Source: Trichoplusia ni (lineage: Eukaryota > Arthropoda > Insecta > Lepidoptera > Noctuidae). Taken from it: a stretch of DNA of 64,000 nt. The notes beneath the pieces were generated by a model. It did no database searches and was not told the DNA's origin. It saw only the letters and a list, made by a program, of their open reading frames with translations. A program made the translations under genes and the position numbers. Below, piece by piece: positions 28,060 to 41,900 of the stretch (position 1 is its first letter; every line of letters begins with the position of its first letter). Location of the stretch: positions 2,852,001-2,916,000 of the forward strand of contig NC_039499.1 of the NCBI RefSeq assembly GCF_003590095.1, given 5' to 3'.

Positions 28060-28780
28060 ATGAAACTATTCGGATGCGGGTGTGTGCCGCCGATACACAT
28101 GCAAGAACTCGCGCCCAACTCGAGGCATACTTCGCTAAGTGGAACAGCTGTAAAACAAAGTAGCGAAGGGTCTAGGAACTTAGTGTGTACGTTGGCAACT
28201 ATTCGGCGGTGCGAACACATGTCGCCGGGCGCGGTGCGCGGCGGCGGCGCGGCAGACGCACTCGACACGCGCCCTCCTCTCGCACCACTACTTAGACAGT
28301 TTAATGCGCGGAGTAGGCTCGACCGGCCGACGACCGCCGATTTATAAATAAGTTAAACTAGGTTTTAACTAAAGTATTGCGGTGGGATGATAACGAACCC
28401 GGCGCCTACGCTCCGCCCCGCCACCCTTGCGCACCGCGCCCGCGTGCAGATAAACTTTTAAAATGACTTTGGAAGCTTTTGAGCTTTTAATCGGTAAAGT
28501 TGTACAGACAGACAGTTCGGGCACAATCCTTGAACCGCTTGCGCCGGCGACGGCGGCCGCAAAACTTTGTTTTACAGGACTACTTTTCTTCTTGTTTCAA
28601 GGTTGGACTCTTAAAACAAACTCCGGTTCGACGGAGTTCGCGAACTCGGGCGCGAACAATTTACAAATTTCTCTCTTTCATAACAACTAACTGCCGCTCG
28701 GCGCGCCGGCGAAAGTTGTCCTGCGTAGATCTTAATCGCATTGTCTGTTGCGCTCGCGGCGCCAACAGCTGATTGTGACG
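28060..28780. promoter_or_regulatory. CpG-rich block, possible distal promoter or enhancer
   Basis: GC content and CpG frequency rise sharply here against an AT-rich background, for example around 28200-28280, 28385-28450 and 28530-28760. Open frames occur on both strands, as expected when stop codons become rare, and none shows a domain. The block is about 1.1-1.8 kb upstream of the first MYT1 coding exon, so it may hold an upstream start site or a control element for that gene. This is an inference from composition only. Confidence 0.3.
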
Positions 28781-29519
28781 ACACAGTTTATCGAACTTTT
28801 GCTTTAATTCACGTACCGAACGTAACACAACAACAACTGGCGGCTATAAAAGTCAACATTACTAGTTAGCGAGGGCGCACAGATACAAGATGAATGGAAA
28901 GCACTCAAAGCGGGAAACTGAATAACAGGCAGGCATTTTGGAACATATCGCATCAATGATAAAATCACGATAGACAGCCGCGGCAGTACAAAAAGGCACG
29001 CAGATAGACACCGGGCGCCCTCCGACGCGTTTATTCAATTCGTTTAAGTGACATCGATAGCATCGGCTGCGGTCGAAAAAACTCGTCTGCCAAATTTGAC
29101 GGCGCGCCCCCCCGGCACCGGTCCGGCTGCGGCGACCCGCGGCGACTTCTTTTTTCAGTTCACGCCTCACCTGCCCGGGGCCAGAAGTAGCCTGGCGTGA
29201 ACTACACTGATTGGCGTTTAATGTTCAACCGTCTGCCTTTTATTTGACCGGTGCCGCAAGTCTTGAAAGCTTTTTATTGCGAAGGGCGTAGGTTTCTTTA
29301 TATACCTACCGACTTTTACATAGCCGTGCGTGTCGTATTTTCTCGTGTAAATGGCGCAGTGGCTTTCAAAGCCTACTAACAAATGGCATTTCGTTGCGGT
29401 CGTGGATGTTGGCTCGTAATGTAGCCACATTTTCATTACTGCTTATGTACTGGCATACGAGATCGTAACATAAGCTAAATGCAGTATCGGGTATTGCGCG
29501 TAAATTTTACGTAACTAGA

Positions 29520-29880
29520 AATAAATAGGTTGCGGGTGTGTGGGGCGGGGCGGCGTGGGCGGCGGCGTGCGCGCGCAGCCTTCGCCCCGGCCCCGCGCCC
29601 TCGCCCGCGCCCCGCCAGCCCGGCCCGTGAGCGACCTCCGCGTAGTCCGCGAATAGCGCCCCGCGAGCCACCCGCACCGCGGAGCTCGCTCCTTCGCTCG
29701 CCGCCGCCCGTCACGGCCTACGGACAAACTTTTCCGACGTAGACGCGCTACGCTGTGCTACGAACTCAATTTTGCTACGTATCGAAACTTAATAGTCTCA
29801 AGTGCAATTTTGTGCAGTGATTTATTTATTTTAAATTCTTAGTGTCCGTGAATAAATAAATTAATAAACTTTAGTGCGAC
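29520..29880 (+). promoter_or_regulatory. MYT1: Main promoter and 5' leader of the MYT1-family gene
   Basis: A very GC- and CpG-rich island spans about 29525-29750. It is followed by a more AT-rich leader ending at the first coding exon (ATG 29910, donor after 29935). This is the expected place for the long-isoform promoter. No TATA box or initiator could be assigned with confidence and the transcription start is unknown. The open frames on both strands inside the island are composition artefacts. Confidence 0.5.
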
Positions 29881-29907
29881 ATGAGGACTGGCCCCTGCAT
29901 TTTATAG
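29881..29907 (+). promoter_or_regulatory. Upstream ORF in the MYT1 5' leader
   Basis: An ATG at 29881 opens an eight-codon frame (MRTGPCIL) that stops with TAG at 29905-29907, two bases before the gene's own ATG at 29910. Its start has a purine at -3 (GCGACATGA), a fair Kozak context. Ribosomes would meet it first, and the tiny spacing makes efficient reinitiation doubtful, so it may dampen translation of the long isoform. The frame is seen directly; the regulatory effect is inferred. Confidence 0.5.
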
Positions 29908-29909
29908 CG

Positions 29910-32900
29910 ATGTCGGCCCTAGTCAGGCCCATGTGGTAAGTCGCCTATTTTAGTTTAACAAAGTTTTGTTACAATTCCGTCAACTATTTTCTTTTAAGAC
30001 GAATAGTTGGACGCGCGTTTGATATTTGCGAAATAGATAGTATTTTACCCGTTTTTATTTTAAAATATCTGCGGTATTGTTATTTCAGCGGTGTTCAACG
30101 AAAGCTCAAGAAGTGTTCAAGATAAAAAAATATCGTTTACGCACAAATCCCACGCTCGTAAAACCATTTCACGAAATGCTTTCATAATGTGTGTTGTTCA
30201 ATATTGATGAGTTAAGTAGTGTTCAGTTTGTATGTAATGTTTGAGGTTTAATCGGATGTTTGAGTGTTTGCCATGAGGTTGATTATTCCGCCCCCGTTTG
30301 GCATATCTGAGGTAATCGAATCACGTCAATGAGATGAGCGAGTCTGCAAATAACCGCGGCATTAGGTCGGAGACAGAATACGTAATCGCGCGAAGCTAAA
30401 TACATTAACAACCCTTAAGACCGCGGCGCTAGCGGTAGTTGTGACTGTGCCAATAGTTGGCATACTAATACAATTAAAGGCGCCGCGTATGTAAGGACAA
30501 AGATCGTAAATGTCTTGTACTTGCGGATAAAGTCGGGTGGGACTCGCGACTGGAGAGTCGCTCTAAGATGAAAAATTAAAGCAAAAGTTACGATTAAATG
30601 AATACAATATTTTATACGGACAATATTACTTCATATTATGTTTTTACCGAAAATTATAAGAATTATATTTAAAGTACCTTTAAAGTACCTATATTATAAT
30701 TCCGAAGACAGAAACAGAGAGTTATCATTTTAATTTCCAATACGAAATAATATATCAACCAAAACCAAAACACAAACAATAAAAATCCAAGTTAAATAAG
30801 TAAAATCATAAACTTACCAATTTAAAAAAATACTTCGTAATAAAAATATCCTTACAATTCATTAAAACATTCCAGTAACGCAAACCAGCAAGTCACTTAA
30901 CATCAAATCCATAATAACTCGCATTAAAAACGTTAACCGTACCGTGTAATTAACGTAAACGTTTAATTCAGGTGAGGTGCGGCCGATTTCACGTGTAGCG
31001 CCTCCCGCCCATCTGATAGCGCTAAATTGTTTCCCTGCTATCTGATGGGACGCTAAAATGTTGCTTATTTAACTCTGTATTTCAATGTGGTTTGCGTTGA
31101 GATGTATGGGAATGTTTTATTCATAATTTGAAGGATAGGCGCTTGGATAAAATGAGCTTTTTGATTTACAAGCATAGAGTGTTAACAGTATGGGTTTGAC
31201 TAGCGTATTTGTTACGCAGTATCTTATCGTAATCGTAAATGAGAGATAGTTTTCATTAAGTGCATTTTATAATATATTTCACAATAGTGACAAATTAGAA
31301 AATACGATTTACAAAACTAGATACATAGATAACAAAACTTGTGCCTCTCAGAACAAACACTAAAAGTTACCATAAAATTAGAAGTTCAAACAGAATACAC
31401 TATAGTCCAAACAGATCCAACCTTGAAAAAAAGCGTATCTAAAAAACCGTCAGCTGTTCGAGCAACAAGAATCGAAAATGATTTAAAGAAATGTATTACC
31501 CAACAGCACGGAGTGGGCCCAATAGGGCACCGTGAAGGGTGCGATACAACGAGCGATAACCCTCCGAGAGTGAACCCTTAACACAGGGCTGCTACTGACG
31601 GTCGTACGAAAATAATACGAGTTGTAATTAAAGGATGCGTTTGGTGTTACTTGTATTTTATGGTATTAAAGAGGACTCAAAAAAGGGATAAAACATATCT
31701 CAAATATTTATAAGGAAACGGCTAAATTTATATCTTCTGGCACTTGATACCAAATTATCACGGCTAGCAAACCCCGTACCCGTATTCAAAATTCTAGGTT
31801 TGACGTCTTAAGTTCTTTAGCAGGGAAAATTAAAAAAAATGAATAATACAATACAGTAAATCAGATTTATTGTTAGCCTACAAAGACTTTCTACTGAAGT
31901 AGGGTTGCTAATTGTTCTATTGTATGAAATACTATAATATAGCTTTTATCGTCAACACTCTCAACAAGTTATAAGGACACTTAATTTCTAGCAAAACATT
32001 ATCCCTTACTTCATATATTTCCCGATTAAGAAACGTCGTGTACTTACAGGTTTTTGCCAACGCCAATTCCTCAGGGAATCTTAAAATTTTAAATGCATCA
32101 CGCCAACAGTTTTGCTATTAAGATATCGAGTAGAATATTTTATATTGTACACCTTAGAGTTGCAGCTGTGAATATATTTAGTAAAGTATAATATTTATAT
32201 GCAGTATAAGGATATAATACTTTGATAATAAGCCTGTCCACTTTAAACACTACTGGTCTTATTTTAATGTTTTCATGGCAATAATTAAAGAAAAGAAAAT
32301 CAAAGCTTTCCATTATTAAAAACTGTTTCCAAGAAAATGCATTTAAGAAATTACACAACGACTATTTTAAATAATTTTTGTCGTCAGTTCAGACGACAAA
32401 AAAGATTTAAAATATTAAAAAGCTGTATTTATTTTGAAGAAAGCTTGTGTTTATAATAAATACTAGCTAGTAGGGGAAGTCGCATGCGAGGGTTTGATAC
32501 TCCACGCGATAACCCTCGACACGGGTGAGCTCTTGACGTAGGGCTATCACCTGGCAATTTGTAAGAAAATTATATTTTTTTACGTCGTTTGTAGAGTGTT
32601 TTGCTCTGAAATGTTTTCGTGGAGAAACTAGTAGTTTCAGTTATATTGTAGTTTTCGAGTAGATGTTGAAGATATGTTTATATTCCAAACAATGGAAGTG
32701 TTAAGAATGCTTCGTGAAGACTCAACGAAACATGACAATTTAGTAAAAAAGGGCGTTGAAAATCTTATTGTTAAAAAATTTAATTTAACTGTTTAAATCA
32801 GAAATTAAATTTTATTTAGAATAGAAAAGAAATGCGTTAACAGGATAATTTCTTATTATATTTTATTGCGGTGTATAAGTCTATTTAGTCTCATATTAGT

Positions 32901-35900
32901 GTTAAAATATTGCAAAATCCAAAGATTTAAATCACTTCGATGATAAAGACAAACGGTAACCGATCATATAATTCAATGAAAAATAGATCCATTATATTCT
33001 CGAACGGATAAAACAGCCAGAACAAATTACGACTATTAAAAATATATGCATCGACTTTACAATCTACTATTTGAACAAGTATTTACACACCGACTCTTAC
33101 ACACTATTAAAGCTACGAAACACTTAGAAAATAGATTTTTGACACTTGCAAACAAAAATAGTATTTTTTTTTTCGGATCTTGGTTGGATCAGTCGGATCT
33201 TGACAAAAAATGATCTATCTTATGACGAATCAAACAAAATATGTGAAAAACATAAAGAAAAAAGTAACAAACACTTTATACAGTGATAAAAAAAATCCTG
33301 TCTAAAATGAATTCCCATTCTACCGAAATTATAAAACATTTCCCTGTAGCTGCCAGCCCTATCCCGTATCGGGCCGGTCTGAGGGAGCGAGTCTGCCGGT
33401 TACAATGCACCGCGGTACTATTACCCCACTTATTTTAACTCACTTTAACTATTGCGATATTGATTTTTGCACTCATATGTTGCTTTTCGTGGTTGAAAAT
33501 CGATCGGACGCAATGAGGGTGGAGTAAAAGGAGTATTTTATTTAAAGTTTTTTGTATAAACTAATGAGTATTTGAGTGGGAGGAAATTATATGATTATTT
33601 GTTAAAACGGAATTTAGATCAAATTGTACTGAATTATAAGTTACAAATTTTCTGTTACCTAGTGTTTTTGTTATTTGCGTTCATTTAGTATACTTGCGAG
33701 TGTGTCTTCTGCGAACAATAACAAAATTTTGATAAAAATAAGTATGGAAGAACTCTTTACAAGGGTTCTGCTTTTACTTCTTTATTGATATTTTTAAAGG
33801 CGAATATACTCTACTATACGAAAATCTTTTGTTTCGTCCACAGAGAAATAACTAGTTGTAAACAGCATTTTATTAGCTTTGAATAATTTGGTGACTCGCT
33901 ACAATTCGGTTTTAAAAAACTTAGTTTACGTTAAACTCTTTGAAAAAAATTAAAAGCTTTACACAATGAATAATCATAAGTAAGTAAAAGTAAGGTATCA
34001 CTCGTATTTTCTTTTCTTATTACTAGAACATAACCTAATACCTACATAATTTAAATCACAACTTCTATTGAAAATAAAACATCCTAAAATTCGCAAAACG
34101 CTGAATATCAAAATAAGTTCGTAATTAACTTACCGAAGGGCAAAACGATGTATCTTCCGTCTACCTCAATTATTTCTTCGCCATCTTTAGAATTCGAATG
34201 ATTTCTAAGTTCAATAGTCATAAAAATCAAAAACTTTTATAATTTAACTAGCTGACCCAGCAAACGTTGTTTTTCCTAATAAATGATTCCTAGTTGTATG
34301 TATTCTTTAATGCCACATTATAAAAAAGTAAAAACAAAAAAACTCGTCCAAAAAATAAAATATTTTTTTTTGTGTGAGCAACCCTTGACACTCAGGGGTA
34401 TTAAAAATAGATGTTGGTCGATTCTCAGACCCACTGAATACGCATATAAAATTTGGTAAAAATCGGTTAAGCCGTTTCGGAGGAGTACCGTAACTAACAT
34501 CGTGACACGGGAATTTTATATATTAGAAGATAAATCCATTAATTATAAAAACATTGACGGCATAGAAAAACATCGAAAATAAATTCATTACGCAAATCAC
34601 GTACATAAAGTAAATTATAACAATAATTCTAGAAGATTTATTGTAACTCACATGATGAAATTGGGTTTAACAATGAAAAATAATTGTTTTGTTTGTCGCA
34701 CTATAATATAAATTTAATTCAAAATACGTTTTAAAATATTTAAAATTAGAACCGTAAAATAAATCTTTTGCATAAGGCCAGCAGTCTTTAATAACAATAG
34801 AATGACTAACCTTTTTCAACAATAATCGTAGAATAAAAAAAGGTGTCATGAATTATATATTTTGCCTTAAATACATTTTTTGTAAAATTTGAATAAAAAC
34901 ATAACATGCAATGTAACAAAAGGTATAAATTATAGGGTTTTATTTGTGTTTAGACTTTTAAATTTAAATGTCTGCGAAAAGTCTATATCAACATAAGCTA
35001 GTAGAAATAACACCCTCCTTGCTTTAAAAAAATTATCGGTGTTAAACTACAGTCACAAACAACCGGCAAGGTAATAAGATCAGGGTTCTGAAAACGCTTT
35101 TTTATGATAGAATTGAAAATTCATTTATAACCTTTTTTGACTAAAACTTTTTAGTCAAAAAAAATTAACTAAATTTACATGACGCCTTAAATTATGTCTA
35201 CCCGTTTTACCTGACTATTTTTTGAGCATGCAGTATTTAACGTGTAACAAATAAAAATATACTCCAACAAGACTAAAGACAACTCATTTCAAAATAATTA
35301 ACGCTGAATTTTTCCATAATTTTACTATTCCAACCTCCTTTCTTTAAATACGTCATTTAATTACAACGGACCTGCCAACATAATAAAAAGATGAGTCGAT
35401 TATATTACATGCGATTCGTCGAGCGTACTCGGTATGTCAATACTGCAATCGCGGAAACCCCATTCATGCACCCCTGTTTGATCACCAGTTAAAATGCAAG
35501 CGATAACTGGTGTATCAATTCAGCTACTCTGCGAATTGAATTGACTCATGACTTTGATTTTAAAGACATTATCGGTTGATTGAATCGGAGGTTATTTACA
35601 CGAAATATAATGATGTAGGATTTAAATAAAAGTTGAGAAATAAACAGAGGCTTAGCGTATTACGCTAAATTTTAGTGTTAGTTATTATTCTGTTAGTGGT
35701 ACTAAGAATGAGAATTCTGAATCGGGTATAGAAACTTTCTGCTCAGGTCAAAATTAAGAAATAATTACATTATATACTTTGAAATTTGAGAATAAGACGA
35801 TGTTAACAGATTTCATTTAAAATTAATGTCACGGCATTCTATTTACTCTAACATTTTCCCGTAAATTGAATAATACGTAGTCACTAGACGAAACCTGAGG

Positions 35901-38900
35901 ATATAGTGCCAATAAACTTTAAAAAAAAACAACGGTTGTTAACCCAACGTAGAGTACGTACGTAGTGTCTAGATCAAAACATGTTTTGATGTCAGATCAG
36001 AATCAAGGCGTAACTTTTCATCCAAACACGCTGTCCTGTTATCAGTGAGCTTCAGATGTTATTCGCTATAAACTTAACCAAGTTTTCTTAAAGCCGTTAA
36101 AACGGAACTCAAGGCTGGAGCTAAATTGGAAGAGTATTTATCTTTCTCGGAGAGTCGATTTAAAAGCAAAATCACGCAAGCACACGACGCCATTATCGCC
36201 GGCGCCCGATCCGCAGGCCGCGGCAACTCTATGAATCTAATCCAGAGGATTTACTCGCTGATTTACAGTCGAGCGAGGCCAAGGAGGGCGCGACTGCTCG
36301 AAAGAAAAGTGATAATGTCTTAATCCTACCACACTTGAGTTTGCTCGTACCTCGTACCCCCTCTCCTGACAATTTTATGGTCGCCCGCGCAGACGGCACG
36401 TTTTGATTTATGATTTCAATAATTAAGAATTCTAAGGTGCAATTTGAATTTGGAAGCCGCCACGTCTGAGGGGCCCGCGGGCGGTCGACGCGTGTTTATT
36501 ATTGCTCCGGCCCGGGAAAGGGTCTCGACGCACCGCTTACCTCACGTTTTCTAAGGAATTATAATAGAGTTTGAAGGAATTATGAGAAATTATGAAAATG
36601 AGATTTTCAACAATAGAAGCTTTCTTGGGGAACAGTCGTTTCTTACCTACATTATGTTCCGTAATGTGCAGTCGAACATATATGTTTTAAATACGTTCTT
36701 GGCAGTAGGCATTACGTCATCGTATTATTAAAAGTAAAACTTTATAGCAAAATTAAGTAAAATTTCAATCGTTCTACTAAAACAATGATTAAATACAAAT
36801 CAAGTTAAGGAACCCAAGGTTACAGCATTTAATATTTTAAATAACGACAACGGTCCTAATCATACGTAATTAAAGACTGTTGTCGTTCCAAATTAACTAG
36901 CACAACAAAGGCGTTTCGTAACCAAAACAGTATCAATTCGCCATATAAACCAGTCACGTCTCATCTCGGAATCTTCCGTAATCCTGGCGCGTTCGGCTCC
37001 GCACATTCGCGCCGCGACCGCCCTTATATCGCACCCTAATCTCCAGGCATTACAATTAACGCGGCCCCGAGATAACCCGCCACTCGCCACCCGCTGATAA
37101 AGGTCCGCACGAGCACTAGTTTAAACCGGTTAAGCATCTACCGCCCTCAGGGTTTATCTAATTACCCTACGCCAACATACGTATACAACCCGAACGCGAA
37201 AACCAACGTTCCGACCCAATCCCGTCGACTGAAAACGTTCTACGTTTACGTAATTTTGGTTTGCATCGCTACCGACTTGGGGTACCTCACGTACGTAAAT
37301 GTTTGCCGGGCGTCGTACTATCGGTATTCCGTCCTTCCGGTGGCTCCCCCGAAGGTACCTCACTCGAGGACCATCGATTACTATCTCAAGTCGAGTCGGG
37401 CGCATATTGCACAACTTTGAGAGAAAATCGCCGATCAATAAATCAGGCCGGATTGCTTTATGGAGTTATGGCTTTAACTTTATTGTAGGGCTCGGAAAAC
37501 GCGATTATATTGAGGACGATATTGTCTGTTCAACTCTAGTGTGTTGTCCTGAACATAACTAATGAACGTGGATTGAATCTTGGTTACGTGTTAGAGTGGA
37601 GAAGAAACCGACGAAAGTTGGTATTTGATTTGTTCCTGTGTGCGTGTGCTGTGTGTGTGAGTGTGTGTGTGTGTGTGTTATTCTTTGGTTTTATGTATAA
37701 GAATGAGGATTATGAATGAACAGAAAAAATATCAATATGAGAATAAAATAAAAAGAATAAAGAACAAGTGTTTAAAACCTTACAATGCTATGAAAACTCT
37801 TCAATATGTGTGTATTAAACGTTTTTTCATCTAGCAATGTATATTAATTATACTACTAAAGATATGAATCACATGGCAATACTAAGGAATAAGATTTTAT
37901 CAAAAGAGGTTCCGTAATGTAAAAAGGTCGCATTTAAATAAACACGCTATACAACCTCAAACGAAAAGATCTGAAAGCTAATAAGAAACAATAAAAAGCA
38001 AACAGAAATAGTCATGTTGACATACTTACTTCAAAAACTTTTCTGGAAAAGTTTTGCCTAAAGTTTAATTTAACGAACAAAAGTTTAATAACAAGAAAAT
38101 ACTAACGTAAATCGTGAGATATCTATCAGAAATGCGTGGTGCGACGTTCCTTGGCTCCTACGGTAATCAGCCGATATGTTTCGAATCGCGGCCGACCGTG
38201 TAGACCATACGTTAGATACAAATGCATAATAACCTAGCTTTAAACAAATATTTATATTATAGTTTTGCAAAAGTAATTTAACGCCTTATGAACTTCAAAT
38301 TTTTTTGCCCGCATATCATCGCCGATCTATTATATTGGTCTTACGTCTTCATCGATGTCAAAATTATTATTTGGTCTGAAAGCTCTTGAGTGAAATGGTT
38401 TTTACGTGGGAACGATTTTTGTGCAAATAAATATAACAACAAAGTGCTTCTAATGTGATCCGTCGATTGGAAACGCCGAGAATCATTTCCGCGTAAAAAT
38501 ATTCTGATTGTGGATGGAAAATCGAATCGCAAGTACAATGCTCATTTATATTTATTGGTGTTATTATTTGTTATATTTTCAGGATACGGGGACGTTTCTG
38601 ACTGTGTATCTTGTTTCAGGACGGCGCCGTTAACCGCGCAAGCCTCCTTGTCGCAAATCAACAAGCGAAGGCTGGAGTTTGGCGTGGATGTAGAAACCTT
38701 TAGGAATAACGAGAGGCGCCTAGAGCGCATCAGTAGCGAGGGCTCCATGGACGAGGAGGAATTACATGGCAAAAGAAGACGACGCTTGCTGGACGATGAG
38801 AGACGGGAGGAGCCGGACATTAGGCGCCGGCCAGTTCCTATGCACAGGCCACAGCCCATGCGGCAGCCTGAGGTCGATGATGAAACGCTTATCCGGGAAA

Positions 38901-41900
38901 CTCAGGCAGCGCTACGGTCTCTGTCCGGGAACTGGGGAGCAAGGGAACAACCGACGCACTGCACTGAGGAAAACGAAGATGCCAACGGTTTCGAAAACCT
39001 ATTCGATGACAAAAGGTCAGAAAAGCTCCCGTCTTCCCCTTCACAATCGTCGGACGTGTCTCACAAGAGCTTTACCATGCGCCTTCACAACGAACACTTA
39101 AACGGAATCACTGATCACGACGATAAGAGGAATCTCATTACAATAGAAATAGAAAAATGTGACGACTACGACAGACACAGCAGAAACTCCAACCACTATG
39201 AAGCGCCAAATTTCGACGAACTCGTCGACTCGTCTTCCAACGAACTAGAGATCGATATGTCTGACAGATGCGATGATAGGTACGATGAGGACATCAAGCC
39301 AAAAAGAAAAGGAGAAATGGTTTCAGTCAACAAGCAATCTTTGTACAACGCTTACAAGGCAGCGACAGCGGCGCTACCTTACTCGACGCAGTCTGCCTTC
39401 AAGCCGCCTGCCGAAGTCAAGCATAGACTGCATAATACGTCGCTGCCGAGCGAGCCTTTCGGCGGGTACTCGAACGACCACGACAAGCGCGAGCACAAGG
39501 GCTCGAAGCAGTACACGGTGCTGCAGCCGGCGGGCGCGGGCTCGCGCGCCGCCACCGTGCTGCAGGAGGCGCGCACCGTGCCCTCGGCGCAGCCCGCGCG
39601 CGACTCGCGCCCGCTCAACGCGCTCTCCCCGCCGTCGAGAGGTACCAGCCGCACTCACCTCAAACAACGATACCCAAACTTTCTTAACGACCTGCCCGTA
39701 ATACAGAACTCCACGCTATGAACTAACTTCAAGTTTGTTTCAAGGCCGTCTCGCGATATCTCATAACGTAGCCGGGTCGATGTTGAAAACAGCTGTCATG
39801 TAACGGTGCATTGTTTTGTAACATGTTCATTTTAATAAAACTTAATCTATCGCCACCATCCAATGTTGTCTAGCCTTCGTTTGATATTATTTGAAACGTT
39901 CTGCTAAAGCTAGTAGGTATGATTTCGACTTTGTTACAAAGCTGGCAACAAATCATGTCTCATTTGTAAGACGTCTCCATAATTTAGTAGGAGACGGTCA
40001 CAATAAGGTTATACTCCCACCTAAGTCGATAACGTATATAAGATACCTAAACGTTTTCCTCGTGTTGCCGGGCGATAGCTGGTTTTATGTCAGGCGACGA
40101 GCAATAAAAACGGGTCAGGCCAGGCGGTGGGCGGGGCGTTGGTGCGCCGCCCCGCTTCTCCTGAAAGAAAAATGTGTAGTAAGCGCGCAGCCGCTTCGGG
40201 TTCTTTATTTTTTCTTTTAAGTAGTGCGTGGGGTGGGTCTGGCGCGGGGCGGGGCCGCGCAGGTACGCCCCGGCCGCGGCACGCCCGCCGGTATCGATCG
40301 CGCACGCCCCCGCCCGCTCATCAGGACAACACTAATTTGTGCACCGCTCGATTTGTTCACAGAAGGCAACAAGTGTCCCACACCCGGGTGCAATGGGCAG
40401 GGCCACGTCACCGGCCTATACACTCACCACAGGAGGTGAGTCGATGATTATCATGATTTTCAGTGTCTACAAAACGCCCGAGACACTCGATTCACGGTCG
40501 AGATTATAAAACTCGCTGTACGTAAAGCTGTTGCTTATACTCATAGCGTACGTATTGAACACCTCGAAAGACTTATTACTTTGAAAGTGAAGTACTCTTC
40601 AACTCTAGCGCGTAATTGAAACTGTACAAGCAACAGCTAAGCACCTTTGCTTTGAATTGCCGTTACATGATAAAGATGCTTAGGTGTACTGTTAGTTCAA
40701 GCAACATTTACTTATTAAAGGTTCAATACTGATGTTCATTTGTTCCCTCAGTCTGTCAGGATGTCCAAGAAAGGATAAAGTCACTCCCGAGAGTAAGTAA
40801 CTACTATTTACAAAGAGTAAAGCTTAACCATTTCAGTTGCATTGTATTTATGTTCTAGAATGTACTAGATGTTGCAAGAGTTCTCCGTAGTTTGATATTG
40901 AGTTACTGTTTAGTTTTTATTCGTTTACTTTTTTTGTTTTATTCGCTTTTGAAGTAAAATTTAATAAATGATCAAAGGACATTGTGCCTGATGTAGTTTA
41001 TAAGCTTCCCCCATAGTATTTAGTAAATAATTACAATTAATGCTTACATTATGCAAACTATTCTTATTTTCTTTTTTTCTTGCGTTTGTCTGTCAATTCC
41101 AAGGCCATTTCAATAGTCTATTATATATTATAAAGTGATAATTTGTTTTATATATTTTAGAATCAATAAAGTCAATCATTTTGACTAAATACCTTCTCAA
41201 TTATATCGACTATTAATGATACCCCGTTCCCACATAATATAAGCCTGAAGGTCTACACTTCAGTTTGTAAATAATTTAGCTGGCTTTGGAAAATAATAAA
41301 CATTTAAACAACTTACGGAATCCCATCTAGACAATCGTAACTGACAAGTGACGTCATTACACAGTATTGGCGTTGCACGAAACGATATTGAAGTGCCCCA
41401 CGCCGGGCTGCAACGGGCGCGGCCACGTCAGCTCCAACCGAAGCACGCACCGCTCCCTGTCAGGGTGCCCCACTGCCGCGGCGAGGAAGGCCGCCGCCAG
41501 GTCCCAGAGAGCGAGGCCATCTGGTAAGGATAGACCCACGAGTGCGATGGCGTTGTATGATAGATAAAAGTGCTCTACTTCTTGTAACACTCGTACCATT
41601 AGTCAGTTAAAATCAAGTTACGGTTCGGTATTCAATGTTACTCTTTCGGAAATTAAGTTTTGGTTAGGAATGCAGTGTGAACAGACTTCTTGTGTTTTAA
41701 GACACTTCAGCGATTGAAGCCTAGCCTTGTGGCAGCCAGTAATGATGAAGGATGTTTTGATGTTACAGTCAAGTGGAGTGTAGAGACAGTTGACATTTTC
41801 GAACGACACATAGCTATTTTCCATTATTTCGGCCGATATTCTTAGAACGATACTTAAAATAAAATAAGACTTTATCATCTTCACTTTAGAGATTTTAAAA

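Larger units (their letters stand above)
29936..38619 (+). other. First intron of the MYT1 gene (8.7 kb)
   Basis: The donor is TG|GTAAG at 29936 and the acceptor is TTGTTTCAG ending at 38619. One base of exon 2 completes the split TGG codon. The nearer acceptor ending at 38582 gives the wrong phase. The intron holds two diverged copies of one repeat (31500-31620 and 32460-32580), an inverted copy of the 4232 repeat, a perfect 11-bp hairpin at 32375-32402 and a GT microsatellite. CpG-bearing patches at about 36100-36540 and 36940-37500 could be enhancers, but no exon with correct phase was found there. Confidence 0.75.

Noticed and set aside
29475..29742. Arginine/alanine/proline-rich open frames on both strands
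   Set aside because: They are a by-product of CpG-island composition at the promoter.
37154..37562. Overlapping open frames on both strands in MYT1 intron 1
   Set aside because: Several frames are open at once in a low-stop CpG-bearing patch, none has a recognised domain, and no junction fits the neighbouring exon phases.
38510..38619. Upstream extension of MYT1 exon 2 with a hydrophobic start (MDGKSNRK...)
   Set aside because: Joining exon 1 to the acceptor at 38619 fits the phase exactly, whereas the stretch before it looks like intron with two pyrimidine-rich acceptor tracts.
39374..39667. Two open frames of 91-97 codons on the minus strand
   Set aside because: They lie opposite the high-GC end of MYT1 exon 2 and follow from its codon bias; they have no domain.
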